NCBI RefSeq assembly: GCF_000264055.1
Contig: NZ_AJXL01000016.1
Span: forward strand, 1 to 48,065
Direction: 5' to 3'
Length of the DNA stretch: 48,065 nt
Source of the DNA: Flavobacterium sp. ACAM 123
GTDB lineage: Bacteria > Bacteroidota > Bacteroidia > Flavobacteriales > Flavobacteriaceae
In this document: in pieces, positions 1-8,952 of the stretch
How positions within the stretch are numbered: position 1 is the stretch's first letter
How the letters are laid out: each line of letters begins with the position of its first letter
Made by a program: the position numbers and the translations under genes
The notes under the pieces: model-generated
Database searches by the model: none
What the model saw: only the letters and a program-made list of their open reading frames with translations
Told to the model about the DNA's origin: nothing

Positions 1-32
1 TGTCATGTACTTAATCTTTTAATTTAAATTAT

Positions 33-100
33 TTTAGACTTTAAAAAAAAGTCAAAACATATATTAGGTGTTTTATTGTAAACCCTGACAGCACACAGAA
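33..100. repeat. Left copy of 68-bp direct repeat flanking the Fic/primase-helicase cassette
   Basis: This segment aligns without gaps to 5060-5127, with 12 mismatches in 68 positions by my count. The best conserved core is CCCTGACAGC followed by CACA. The left copy lacks the strong terminator that directly follows the right copy. The arrangement looks like attL/attR or a target duplication around a roughly 5-kb insert. No integrase or transposase is visible inside. Confidence 0.7.
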
Positions 101-144
101 ATTACAACCTTCTCCAGATTATTTATATTCAAGATTCAGATAAA

Positions 145-307
145 TAAAAATTACCCTTTAATTAGTGTATAAAATTAATTTTATCCTTGCGAAATTAATT
201 TTACCCCAACAATGAATAATAAAATAGTTCTATGTTAAAATAAATTAATTTTACCCTTTGTTTGATAATAAAAACTAAATTTACCTTTGCGAAATTAGTT
301 TTACCTC
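145..307. promoter_or_regulatory. Operator-like array of AATTAATTTTACC repeats upstream of the Fic gene
   Basis: About six degenerate copies of a (A)AATTAATTTTACC unit lie in this stretch, near 145-159, 169-185, 190-206, 239-256, 272-286 and 290-306. Two are paired in the same way: a unit, then CTTGCG or TTTGCG, then another unit (about 170-206 and 272-306). The centre TAAAATTAATTTTA is palindromic. The array ends 16 bases before the Fic ATG. Repeated AT-rich dyads in front of a toxin-like gene are typical of autoregulatory operators, but no binding protein is identified, so the role is inferred. Confidence 0.5.
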
Positions 308-322
308 AAAAACAGAAAGTAA

Positions 323-1825
323 ATGAAAAAAGTAGGGTTTACATGGCTTAAGGAAAAACTAAATATTCAAGGTTTTCAACTGACGCATGAATCATATATC
401 GGAACAACGGATAAGACCGAATTAAGTTCAACTAATTCGGTTGTTCGAACATTCAAATCGAAATATGATGTAAATATTGACCATCCAATGTCTCACTTAG
501 AATTCGCTTTGAAATATGATGATTTTAACCTCGCATTCATCAAGGAAATTTTCACCTCTGTTGACCGCCAAATTATAGTTGACTACATCAAAGAAAATCC
601 AAATAGAAAATATCCAAGAATCATTGGTTACTTGTATGAGTTTACTGGAGGTAAATCTATTAAAATTGAAGTTACTGCAACTAATTACGAGAATATATTA
701 AACTCCTCTCGATATATAACTGGAGATATTACAAAAATAACTAAATGGAAAGTAAATGATAATCTTATAGGGCAAAACAAATTTTGCCCTATAATAAGAA
801 GAACTGCTGAACTTAGCGAGTTACTTGATTGGAATATTAAAGAAGCTATTGAAAATCTGAAACACGAATACTCTTCAGAAATTTTTAAACGAGCAAGTTA
901 TTATCTTTATAAAAAAGAATCAAAATCTTCCAGTGAAATAGAGAAAGAAGAACCATCGCAAGACAGAATGGAAAAGTTCATAGCACTACTAGAAGAAGCA
1001 GGACAAAAAACCTTTGAAGAATCATTATCAGAAACTGAATTGGTACGTTTACAAAACGTAATAGTTGACCCTAGATATGCAGATGATGGTTTTAGGGACT
1101 TTCAAAACTATATTGGTCAATCAATGAGAGACTATACACAGAAAATACATTATGTATGTCCACCACCACAATTTGTAAAATCTTTGATGCAAGGAATACT
1201 TGACTTAAATAAAAAAAGCAGTTCATTTAAAACTATTATAAAAGCTTCAACGGTATCTTTTGGATATGTGTATATCCATCCATTTGAAGATGGTAATGGA
1301 AGAATTCATCGTTTCCTTATTCATGATATTCTAGTACGTGACGGCATTGTACCTAATGGAACAATACTACCTGTTTCTGCTCAAATACTTGCCAATATGG
1401 ATGAATACGACAATACTTTGGAGTTACTTTCTAAATTGATTGAACGAAAGGTAAAATATACTCTTGATGAAGGTGGAAAGATGATTATTAATAACCCATC
1501 AGAAATAGAAGCTATATACCGATTTCCAGACTTAACTAATCATACCGTGTTTTTGGCAAGAGCACTACAAGCCACAGTTAATAACGATATTCCAGAAGAA
1601 TTGTATTTTCTTCAATGCTATGATGAACTTAAAGGAGATATACAAAACATAGTAGATATGCCCGATAATAAAGTTGATCGCATGATTTTGTTTCTTCATC
1701 AAAACAAAGGAAAGCTGGCTAGTCGCAAAAGGGATTTTTACAAAGAGCTAAGTGATGATGAAATAGAGCAAATGGAACAGGCTTATAAGCAGGTATTTCA
1801 AAAGAGAGACAGCTTAAAATCTTAA
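323..1825 (+). CDS. Fic domain protein, predicted AMP/nucleotide transferase
   Basis: This 500-residue protein carries a complete Fic core motif at residues 319-330, HPFEDGNGRIHR. It matches HxFx(D/E)GNGRxxR, with the catalytic His319, the acidic residue that binds Mg and the anion-hole glycines and arginine all present. Fic enzymes usually transfer AMP from ATP to Ser, Thr or Tyr of a target protein and are often toxins. Just before the Fic helices, residues 203-208 read SSEIEK. This resembles the (S/T)xxxE(G/N) inhibitory helix motif, but Lys replaces Gly/Asn, so self-inhibition may be altered. Residues 1-200 are not a domain I recognise. The C-terminal ~130 residues are helical and charged. 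The gene is 111 bases upstream of the primase-helicase on the same strand and probably shares its operon. The ATG at 323 follows the repeat array and keeps the whole open frame. The Fic fold is clear; the target is unknown. Confidence 0.88.
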   Translation: MKKVGFTWLKEKLNIQGFQLTHESYIGTTDKTELSSTNSVVRTFKSKYDVNIDHPMSHLEFALKYDDFNLAFIKEIFTSVDRQIIVDYIKENPNRKYPRIIGYLYEFTGGKSIKIEVTATNYENILNSSRYITGDITKITKWKVNDNLIGQNKFCPIIRRTAELSELLDWNIKEAIENLKHEYSSEIFKRASYYLYKKESKSSSEIEKEEPSQDRMEKFIALLEEAGQKTFEESLSETELVRLQNVIVDPRYADDGFRDFQNYIGQSMRDYTQKIHYVCPPPQFVKSLMQGILDLNKKSSSFKTIIKASTVSFGYVYIHPFEDGNGRIHRFLIHDILVRDGIVPNGTILPVSAQILANMDEYDNTLELLSKLIERKVKYTLDEGGKMIINNPSEIEAIYRFPDLTNHTVFLARALQATVNNDIPEELYFLQCYDELKGDIQNIVDMPDNKVDRMILFLHQNKGKLASRKRDFYKELSDDEIEQMEQAYKQVFQKRDSLKS

Positions 1826-1936
1826 ATCAATTAACAACAGTCTAAATAATTAGAAATTGACAGCTACGGAAGTTGGAATTTCAAGATCGGAACAAAATAA
1901 TATTAATAGATATTTTTAAATTATAGAGATTAAATA

Positions 1937-4936
1937 ATGTCTTCATCAAAACCATTAGATACTATTCAACTATTCAAATCTATTTTTATAGGTCGAGAAG
2001 ATGTGTTTGCTGTTCGGTGGGAAAAGGGAAATAAAAGTGGCTATATGCCAGCCTACTTCTATGACCCATATCGATATCGAGCACATAAAATGAAAGGAGG
2101 TACATTTCAAAATTATGCAGATAAAGAATATTTGCCTTTTACCGATAAAGAAATTGAAAAGCATCTAAATGGCGACCATTTAATTGGTATTTATCCACTA
2201 CTAAAAGACAATACTTAATGGTTTATTGTCGCAGATTTTGATAAAGTTGATTGGGTTGAGGACTGCAAAAAGTTTATAAATACTTGCAAAGAAAAAGAAA
2301 TTCCTGCATATTTAGAGCGTTCACGTTCAGGTAAAGGCGGACACGTTTGGATTTTTTTCGAACAGCCTTATCCAGCTATCAAAAGCCGAAAGATTTTTAT
2401 TTCTATTTTAGAAAACTCGGAGATTTTTTCTTTGTTTGATAAAAGCTCAAGTTTTGACCGATTATTTCCTAATCAAGATTTCCTTTCAGGAAAAGGATTC
2501 GGTAATTTAATTGCACTTCCTCTGTACAAAAAAACCTTAGATCAAGGAAATAGTTGCTTTGTGGAAATTGATACTTTGAAACCATTCGAAAATCAATGGG
2601 ATTTCTTTCAAAATATTCAAAAAACAACAATAGCCAAACTTGATAATCTTTACGAATCTTACATTCCTATAGAAAATAGCAACGTTCCATATTTACCACA
2701 AATTAGCCCTGCAAAGTTGACTATTACATTAAGCAATGTATTAGAAATCAATCGTAACGCAATACCAACCTCTTTAATTAATTTTCTAAAAGAAGAATTG
2801 AATTTTCTCAATACGGAATTCATAATAAAAAAGAAATCGAATAAAAATACTTTTGGAACTGAACGTTACTTCAGATTTATAGAAGAAACTGAAAATTCAA
2901 TAATAATCCCAAAAGGTTTTGTTGGTAAAACAATTCGATTTTGTAGAGAAAATAAAATCGATTATGATTTTATTGATGAAAGAAAAAAACTAAACTCCGT
3001 TTCATTCTCATTTAATGCGCAACTAAAAGAACATCAACAATTAGTGATGAATAGCATCTCAAAGAAAGATTTGGGAGTAATTGTTGCTCCACCAGGATCA
3101 GGAAAAACGGTTGTTGGACTAAAAATTATTGCCGATAAAAAGCAACCTGCATTAATCATTACCCATCGCAAACAAATTGCGGAACAATGGATAGAAAGAA
3201 TCGAAGCATTTTTGGGAATATCAAAAAATGATATTGGAAAAATTGGTCAAGGTAGAAACAAGAGTGGAAAACACATAACTATTGCAATGATTCAGAGTCT
3301 ATCGAAAGAAATTGAGAAACCTGATTCAAAAGATTTTTTAAATACTTTTGGCACTATCATTATTGACGAATGCCATCATATACCTGCGGAAACATTCAGA
3401 AATACAATTGCAAAATTACAAACATTCTATTTGTATGGGTTAACAGCAACTCCTTTTAGAAAATACAATGACGACAAACTTATTTTTATCCATTTAGGAG
3501 AAATAATAGCAGAGATAAAATCGAATGAAATAAGTACTTCAAAAACTCCAAAAATAATCATTAGAAACACAGAACTTGATGTTCCTTTTAATTCAAAGAC
3601 AGACAAATTTGAGACGTTATCGAAAATCCTAATCCACGATTCTACAAGAAATAAAAGGATACTTCAGGATGTAATCAATGAATTAAAATCAGATAAAAAA
3701 GTCATTATTATTACGGAGCGCAAGGAACATATTGATTCGCTTAATCAATATTTGAAACAATCATATGAGACTATTACATTAAGCGGAGAAGATTCTGAAA
3801 GTGCTAAAAACTCAAAATGGAAATTATTAAAGGAGGGGAATTATCAAGTTTTAATTACCACCGGACAATTCTTTGGAGAAGGAACAGATTTGCAAAATCC
3901 CAATTGTTTGTTTCTTGTTTATCCTTTTTCTTTTGAAGGTAAATTGATTCAATACATTGGGCGAGTTCAACGTTCGAAAGTAACACCTACTATTTACGAT
4001 TATCGGGATATTAAGATTGATTATTTGAATAAAATGTTTCTAAAAAGGAATGTTTATTATCGAAAAATTGACAAGCAAGCAACCTTATTTGATGAACCCG
4101 AAGAAATTACTATCCCAGCAAACACATTTATTCTTGACCAAAAAATAAAGGTTTCTTTTGAAAAATTAGAATTTCGTTATGGAAGTATTTCTTTTAAACT
4201 CAGTGTTCCAGAAATGAATACAGAACTAGAATTTGATATTGAAAATTTCGAAATAAGACCAGAGTTTGAAGTCTTAAAAGAATACTTTTCTAAATCACTC
4301 CAAATAAAAAATATTGAAGTTGCTATTTATGCAGAATTTGAAAAAGGAAAACTAATTTCACAATTAGCATTATCCAATGATCTCAAAAAGATAACTAAAG
4401 AACTGATTGAAAGTGTGAAATTTAAATTTATAACCAAAAATTTCTTGGGAAAATTAAATACAATTAGCGAAGAAAACCTACTCGATATAAATCAATTACA
4501 GAATGAAAATAATATCAAATTATATGATTCAGGAGATGAATTATTAAATGACTTTTTACAGAATCAAAATTACAAACATCAAAAACATTTACAATATTTA
4601 GCCAATCATCACGAAAGGACTATTCTTAAAATTCGATTTGTACTGAATCCTTTTTCATTTGTTTTTCTTTTAGCAGGAAAGACAGAATTTCATATTGTTT
4701 TAGAAACCTTAAACACAGAAGAAGCAACCTACATTTGGCATTTTGACAATGATAAAAAATCACTTCTTTATAACTTAAAACAAGTTGACAACTACTTAAA
4801 TAGCATTAGAAATAACGGAAGACAATCTTTTATTGAGAATCCACCTAATAATTTCAGTAGAATACTTCACGATTATTCAAATGACAGAAAAGGGTTTGTA
4901 ATTTGGAAAGATTTGATTGAAGAAAGATTGATTTAA
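1937..4936 (+). pseudogene. TOTE-type AEP primase-helicase, interrupted by one in-frame TAA
   Basis: One reading frame runs for 1000 codons, broken only by TAA at 2216-2218 (codon 94). The frame resumes with WFIVADFDK, giving the primase metal motif D100-x-D102, then SGKGGH with His136, both typical of archaeo-eukaryotic primases. The C-terminal superfamily 2 helicase has Walker A APPGSGKT (residues 384-391), DECH (477-480), LTATP, GEGTDLQ and QYIGRVQR. This order matches the primase-helicase of TOTE conflict systems, which are predicted anti-invader modules. The stop separates a 93-residue N-terminus from the catalytic motifs. The only listed restart is a TTG at 2432, which lies after the DxD, so a restarted product would keep the helicase but lose the primase centre. 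Alternatives are a recent nonsense mutation, a base-call error or readthrough. Domain identity is secure; naming as TOTE rests on motif recall. Confidence 0.8.
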
Positions 4937-5059
4937 ACAAATTTACTGTAAGATCAATTCCAATCAGATTCTAAATTATGCAATTTCTCTGCAGTCGACT
5001 TTGGATATACTAACGTAGCAAACACCCGAAGTTAAAAATAAATCTAAAATTTACATTAC
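4937..5059. other. Spacer after the primase-helicase, no gene seen
   Basis: This AT-rich stretch holds no plausible coding frame. Together with the right direct repeat, the terminator and the following 300 bases up to 5470 it forms the edge of the cassette. Short open stretches exist but are 20 residues or fewer and have no recognisable family. Confidence 0.5.
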
Positions 5060-5127
5060 TTTAAACTTTCAAAAAAGGTCAAAACAGGTATAAGGTGTTC
5101 GATTGCAATCCCTGACAGCCCACAAAA
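5060..5127. repeat. Right copy of 68-bp direct repeat flanking the cassette
   Basis: This is the partner of 33-100. The middle reads AGGTGTTCGATTGCAATCCC and superficially resembles a tRNA T-arm followed by an acceptor strand. However, the would-be T-stem arms (AGGTG and GCAAT) do not pair, so I do not call a tRNA. The copy runs straight into a strong intrinsic terminator, which suggests that an RNA or gene 3' end was the insertion target. Confidence 0.7.
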
Positions 5128-5155
5128 CTTCTCAATCTATTGAGAAGTTTTTTTT
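5124..5155 (+). terminator. Strong rho-independent terminator
   Basis: A perfect 12-bp stem (AAAACTTCTCAA, loop TCTA, TTGAGAAGTTTT) is followed by more T residues. It lies directly after the right direct repeat, not after the helicase stop (about 190 bases upstream). It may therefore belong to an older transcript whose 3' end was duplicated by insertion. Confidence 0.85.
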
Positions 5156-5470
5156 GCTTTTAATTCTCTGGAATATTTTGTTTGCATACTATACATAAAA
5201 ACCTAATATCATTACTATCTGTGGTATGTTGCAGGTACGCAAAAGAGGCTTATTCGAAAAAGCGAAAAAAGCAAATGATTTAGGGTAAGTTTGACTGATT
5301 GGGATATCGTTTGTAAAAAATAATTTTACACAAAAAAAGCAGCAATGAAAAGAGAATTCCAAATGATGCAATAATAATTGTTTCTTCTTTTAAAGATGAC
5401 GGATGCTAATTTAAATTAAATCAAGACTAAACTTAACGAGTAGATTAGTTTATATGATTAAATTTACACC
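5156..5470. other. Gene-free stretch between cassette and bestrophin pseudogene
   Basis: No supported gene is seen on either strand. A 60-codon minus-strand frame at 5189-5371 has low-complexity composition, no family resemblance and no start context. A 20-codon plus-strand frame near 5226-5288 is too short to judge. Confidence 0.5.
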
Positions 5471-6406
5471 ATGATTACAAAGAAAAAAACAACCTGGTGT
5501 GGTATGCTGTTTGAATTGAAAGGTTGTGTTCTTCCGCAATTATTACCGCGGTTATTTATACTTTTCCTATATACTATTGTCATCGTCTATTTTAGAGATT
5601 CTTTACTCAAATACCATCTTTTTATCAACTCTGCAATTTTCACTCTTTTTGGCATTGCCTTAGCTATTTTTTTAGGATTTAGAAACACGGTCAGTTACGA
5701 TCGATTTTGGGAAGGTAGAAAACTTTGGGGAGCACTCTTAAACGACACTCGCTCACTTGCTCGTCAAGCACATAAACAGGTAGACGGGGAAGACTATCAT
5801 AAACAGCGTACTCATTTTATACAAATGCTTACGGCTTTGGTATATGCTTTAAAACATCAATTAAGAGAAACGAATCCTGATACTGATATGAATCGCCTAT
5901 TATCAAAGTCTGATAATCAAAAAACACAAACTACTGTTTTTAAGCCTATTATTATTATTATTATTATTATTATTTTGAAAGAGTTGGGATTATGGGTAAA
6001 TAAATTAAAAAGAGATGGGAAATTAGATAGTAATACATAGATTGCGTTTGATGACAACCTCAATAAATTAGCAGATAGTATAGCAGGTTGCGAAAGGATT
6101 ACTAGTACTCCTGTACCTTATACCTACAGTATTTTGTTGCATCGTACCGTTTATATTTATTGCTTTTTACTTTCTTTTGGTTTTGGGGAAAACATGTTGT
6201 GGACTTTGCCTTTTGTGATTGTCTTTATCGCCTATACCTTTGTAGCGCTTGAAGTAATTGGTGATGAGTTAGAAGATCCATTTGGTATTCAGCCTAATGA
6301 TTGAGCGTTAGATGCTATGTCTGCTATGATTGAAAATACCTTGTCAGAGATTGATAACAAACATATTGAACCTATTGAAAAATCTAAATACTACTATATC
6401 ACTTAG
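5471..6406 (+). pseudogene. Bestrophin-family chloride channel-like protein, two in-frame stops
   Basis: A single frame of 311 codons plus stop resembles the bacterial bestrophin/UPF0187 family, whose members have about 290-300 residues. The N-terminal half has two membrane helices and the family-like stretch FLGFRNTVSYDRFWEGRKLW. The C-terminal half has GGCERI-like AGCERITSTPVPY, HRTVYIYCFLL and GDELEDPFG. The frame is broken by TAG at 6038-6040 and TGA at 6302-6304. The TGA sits where the family usually has Leu after the Pro-Asn-Asp, so a single TTA to TGA change would explain it. A (ATT)9 microsatellite encodes nine isoleucines and has probably replaced or distorted the usual sequence there. 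The first stop leaves a 189-residue product lacking the second pair of membrane helices. I judge it non-functional. Confidence 0.8.
5948..5974 (+). repeat. (ATT)9 microsatellite inside the bestrophin pseudogene
   Basis: Nine uninterrupted ATT triplets encode a run of nine isoleucines. Changes in triplet number would not shift the frame, so this is not an on/off switch. It is more likely slippage in a decaying gene. Confidence 0.9.
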
Positions 6407-6473
6407 GTTTCATAGCATAAAAATAGAAGTAGTAGATCAATTTATAAATGACAATAATTTAACGTCATATCTT

Positions 6474-8732
6474 TTAGAACGCAATAGGCGCAGCAAGGCA
6501 ACTGTCAGGAATATCAAATGCTTTTACCAAAGAAACAGCGTCCGGTCTAATTTCCCAGCACAACTGATTGACCATCTTGCGTATGGCTTTTGTTTTTACA
6601 GCTTCCATATAACCATCCTCAAGATACCATCCTTTATTTTTTTCAATCTGCGAAAGTGCATACAATTGATATAATTTCAACATAACTTCCTTGCTATTTT
6701 TGTCTTCAATATTTTGTACGGCCTCTTGAAACTGCTCCAATACAACTCGTTCCAGGTAGGCCTGAGCGACATCAATCATTTGATGCTGCACAATATTAAA
6801 CGCATCATAAGGATCAAGTCCGCTATCAATTAGTTTTTTTATTCGCTTCGCTGCAGACGCCAAAGTCGTTTTTTCTCTGTACTGAAAAGCATCTAAATGA
6901 AACTCCTCATCAATTAAGTGGGAATCATCCGTTTTTCTGGTTACTATTGGATTCTTTTCAGAAATAGCCGTTTTGGCATTTTCATAAACATAATTAATCA
7001 TTCCCATTGCATCCATTTTGCCAAATGATTTTCGGAATTCTGATAAACGGTTTTTGGCAACCAATTGCATTAATACAGTATTGTCACCTTCAAAAGTGGT
7101 ATAGATTTCGGTATCATTTTTTAAAGCATCAATACGATTTTCGGATAAATAACCTTTGCCACCACAGGCCTCGCGACATTCCTGTAAAACAGCAGTGGTG
7201 CTCCACGTAGAGTAGGCCTTCATACCCGCAGCTAGAGCTTCAATTTCCTGCATTTCAGATTCCTTTTTATTAAGGAAACGACTTGTAACGTATTGCAATG
7301 CAAAATGGATTGCATATGTTTTTGCCAATAAGGGAAGAAGTCGGCGTTGATGGATACGGTAATTTAATATTGGCACTTCTGCGCCTCCTGCTGGGCCAAA
7401 TTGTCTGCGCTGGTCACTATATTTAATTGCAATTGTTAAGCCAGATTTAGCTGCAGCCAATGCTGATCTCGGAATCCCGATTCTGCCCCCTATTAAGGTT
7501 CCCAACATCGTAAAAAATCGTCGATTATCACTTGGTATTGGGCTTTCAAATTTCCCTTTCTCATTTACCGAAGAAAAACGATCTAACATATTTTCTTTTG
7601 GAATAATCACATTTTCAAACCGGATTGTTCCATTATCAACGCCATTAAGTCCCATTTTAAGGCCACAATCACCGATAGTAATTCCGTTTAGAATTTTGCT
7701 GTTGGTGTCGCGAAGTGGAACAACAAACGCATTAACACCGTAATCAGTTTCACCAATGATTAATTTAGCAAAAACTGTAGCCATTTGTCCGTGTACAGCT
7801 GCATTACCAATGTATTCTTTTTGCGCTTTTTCATGTGGTGTGTGAATGGTAAATATTTGTTTTTCATGATTATAGGTCGCCGTTGTTTCTATTCCTTTCA
7901 CATTCGAACCGTGATTCGTTTCTGTCATAGCAAAGCAGCCTGGGAGTTGAAGTGAGCCAATATCTTTTAAGTACTTGCTATAATGTTTTTCTGTACCAAG
8001 GGATTGAATACTCATTCCCCAAAGTCCAAATTGTACACCAAACTTGATTACCAAGCTTAAATCGTGGTAGCTCAATGTTTCCATTATTGCAAAATAAGCT
8101 GCTATGTTTGCACCACCGCCATATCGTTTTGGAAACCCCATATTACCTAAGTTTTCTTTTGCAAGGATTTTACACCAATCATAGACTTTTTCACGATAAA
8201 CAGCAGTGTCTGTCGAAGTTTCGTAGGCAAATTCAGGTCGGCTGATGACAGATTTTACTTTCTTAATGATTTCAGCTTGTTTCCCATCCAGAATTTGAGT
8301 TAGTTTTTCTATTTCAAATCTTTTGTTCGTTTGATGATTTGAAGTAAAGGAAATTGCAGTTGTTTTAAACTCTAAGATTGCTTCTTTTCCTGAAATCCCT
8401 AAATCGTTTTCGAGTACTGTGAAAGCAGTTCTAAGATCGTTGATGATTTCATCATTTTCAGACAGTAAGACCGAGATATCAAAAAGGGATTTGATTTCAG
8501 GGCTTTTTTGAAGAACACGTTCAATTTCCGACTTCCAATCTGCTACCACTTCCCTCGATGGTGGGGATGACACTGCAATTTTAGAAACAAGATATTCCTG
8601 TTCTTCTTTAGAAATCCAGTTCTGGGAAACGATAAATTGTTGTAATGTCAAGAATTCTTTTTGACTCAAAAGATCATCAGACCAAACAAGATAAAAAAGA
8701 GGAATAAAGGCTTTTAGTTTAGAATTTTCCAT
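6474..8732 (-). CDS. Acyl-CoA dehydrogenase / acyl-CoA oxidase-like flavoprotein
   Basis: The protein has about 752 residues from the preferred ATG at 8732 (MENSK...). An upstream ATG at 8822 would add a 30-residue hydrophobic, low-quality extension that I reject. It is much longer than a standard acyl-CoA dehydrogenase (about 380) and close to peroxisomal-type acyl-CoA oxidases. An N-terminal helical domain is followed by the FAD/substrate segment AMTETNHGSNVKGIETTATY, then RRQFGP and GGKGYLSENRI. FEGDNTVLMQ carries the likely catalytic Glu, and a C-terminal oxidase-like helical domain completes it. It is expected to oxidise acyl-CoA to enoyl-CoA with FAD in the cytoplasm, as the first step of beta-oxidation. 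Its 3' end lies 67 bases from the end of the converging bestrophin pseudogene, and it diverges from the flavin oxidoreductase at 8953. Whether it uses oxygen or an electron-transfer flavoprotein cannot be read from the sequence. Confidence 0.88.
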   Translation of the reverse strand: MENSKLKAFIPLFYLVWSDDLLSQKEFLTLQQFIVSQNWISKEEQEYLVSKIAVSSPPSREVVADWKSEIERVLQKSPEIKSLFDISVLLSENDEIINDLRTAFTVLENDLGISGKEAILEFKTTAISFTSNHQTNKRFEIEKLTQILDGKQAEIIKKVKSVISRPEFAYETSTDTAVYREKVYDWCKILAKENLGNMGFPKRYGGGANIAAYFAIMETLSYHDLSLVIKFGVQFGLWGMSIQSLGTEKHYSKYLKDIGSLQLPGCFAMTETNHGSNVKGIETTATYNHEKQIFTIHTPHEKAQKEYIGNAAVHGQMATVFAKLIIGETDYGVNAFVVPLRDTNSKILNGITIGDCGLKMGLNGVDNGTIRFENVIIPKENMLDRFSSVNEKGKFESPIPSDNRRFFTMLGTLIGGRIGIPRSALAAAKSGLTIAIKYSDQRRQFGPAGGAEVPILNYRIHQRRLLPLLAKTYAIHFALQYVTSRFLNKKESEMQEIEALAAGMKAYSTWSTTAVLQECREACGGKGYLSENRIDALKNDTEIYTTFEGDNTVLMQLVAKNRLSEFRKSFGKMDAMGMINYVYENAKTAISEKNPIVTRKTDDSHLIDEEFHLDAFQYREKTTLASAAKRIKKLIDSGLDPYDAFNIVQHQMIDVAQAYLERVVLEQFQEAVQNIEDKNSKEVMLKLYQLYALSQIEKNKGWYLEDGYMEAVKTKAIRKMVNQLCWEIRPDAVSLVKAFDIPDSCLAAPIAF

Positions 8733-8891
8733 AATGAATTTCGATAACGTTTTAAACTTCTTCAAGATAGCGAAATTTAACTGTAGAAATAGAAAACTAA
8801 AAGGAAAATGCAAACTCTTCAAAAAGTGTAAGCTAAGATCTATAAAATCAAAAAGTTCGATATACCCTTTTTAACTAGATATTAGTATATG

Positions 8892-8927
8892 CTTGTGCCA
8901 AAAGAAATATTACAATCCTTACTTTTG
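8892..8927 (+). promoter_or_regulatory. Candidate Bacteroidetes promoter for the flavin oxidoreductase
   Basis: TACTTTTG at 8920-8927 matches the TAnnTTTG -7 element, with a TTG at 8893-8895 about 24 bases upstream. It lies 25 bases before the ATG at 8953. The spacing is slightly longer than ideal. Confidence 0.45.
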
Positions 8928-8952
8928 TTAAGATAGAAAAGAAACGCAATCA

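Noticed and set aside
2216..2218. Recoding of the stop as selenocysteine or pyrrolysine
   Set aside because: The codon is TAA, not TGA or TAG, and no recoding element is visible; a nonsense change, error or simple readthrough is more likely.
5088..5127. tRNA-like T-arm and acceptor strand at the right direct repeat
   Set aside because: The T-loop-like TTCGATT is present, but the flanking five-base arms do not pair and no anticodon or D-arm is found upstream, so I treat it only as a possible insertion-site remnant.
5189..5371. 60-residue minus-strand open frame
   Set aside because: Low-complexity Phe/Cys-rich translation, no recognisable family, no start context and no convincing neighbour.
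6330..6674. 114-residue plus-strand open frame over the bestrophin tail and acyl-CoA dehydrogenase end
   Set aside because: It overlaps the 3' end of a strongly supported minus-strand gene and starts inside the bestrophin pseudogene in another frame, so it is a shadow.
8733..8822. N-terminal extension of the acyl-CoA dehydrogenase
   Set aside because: It adds 30 hydrophobic residues with no family similarity; the ATG at 8732 begins the recognisable sequence.
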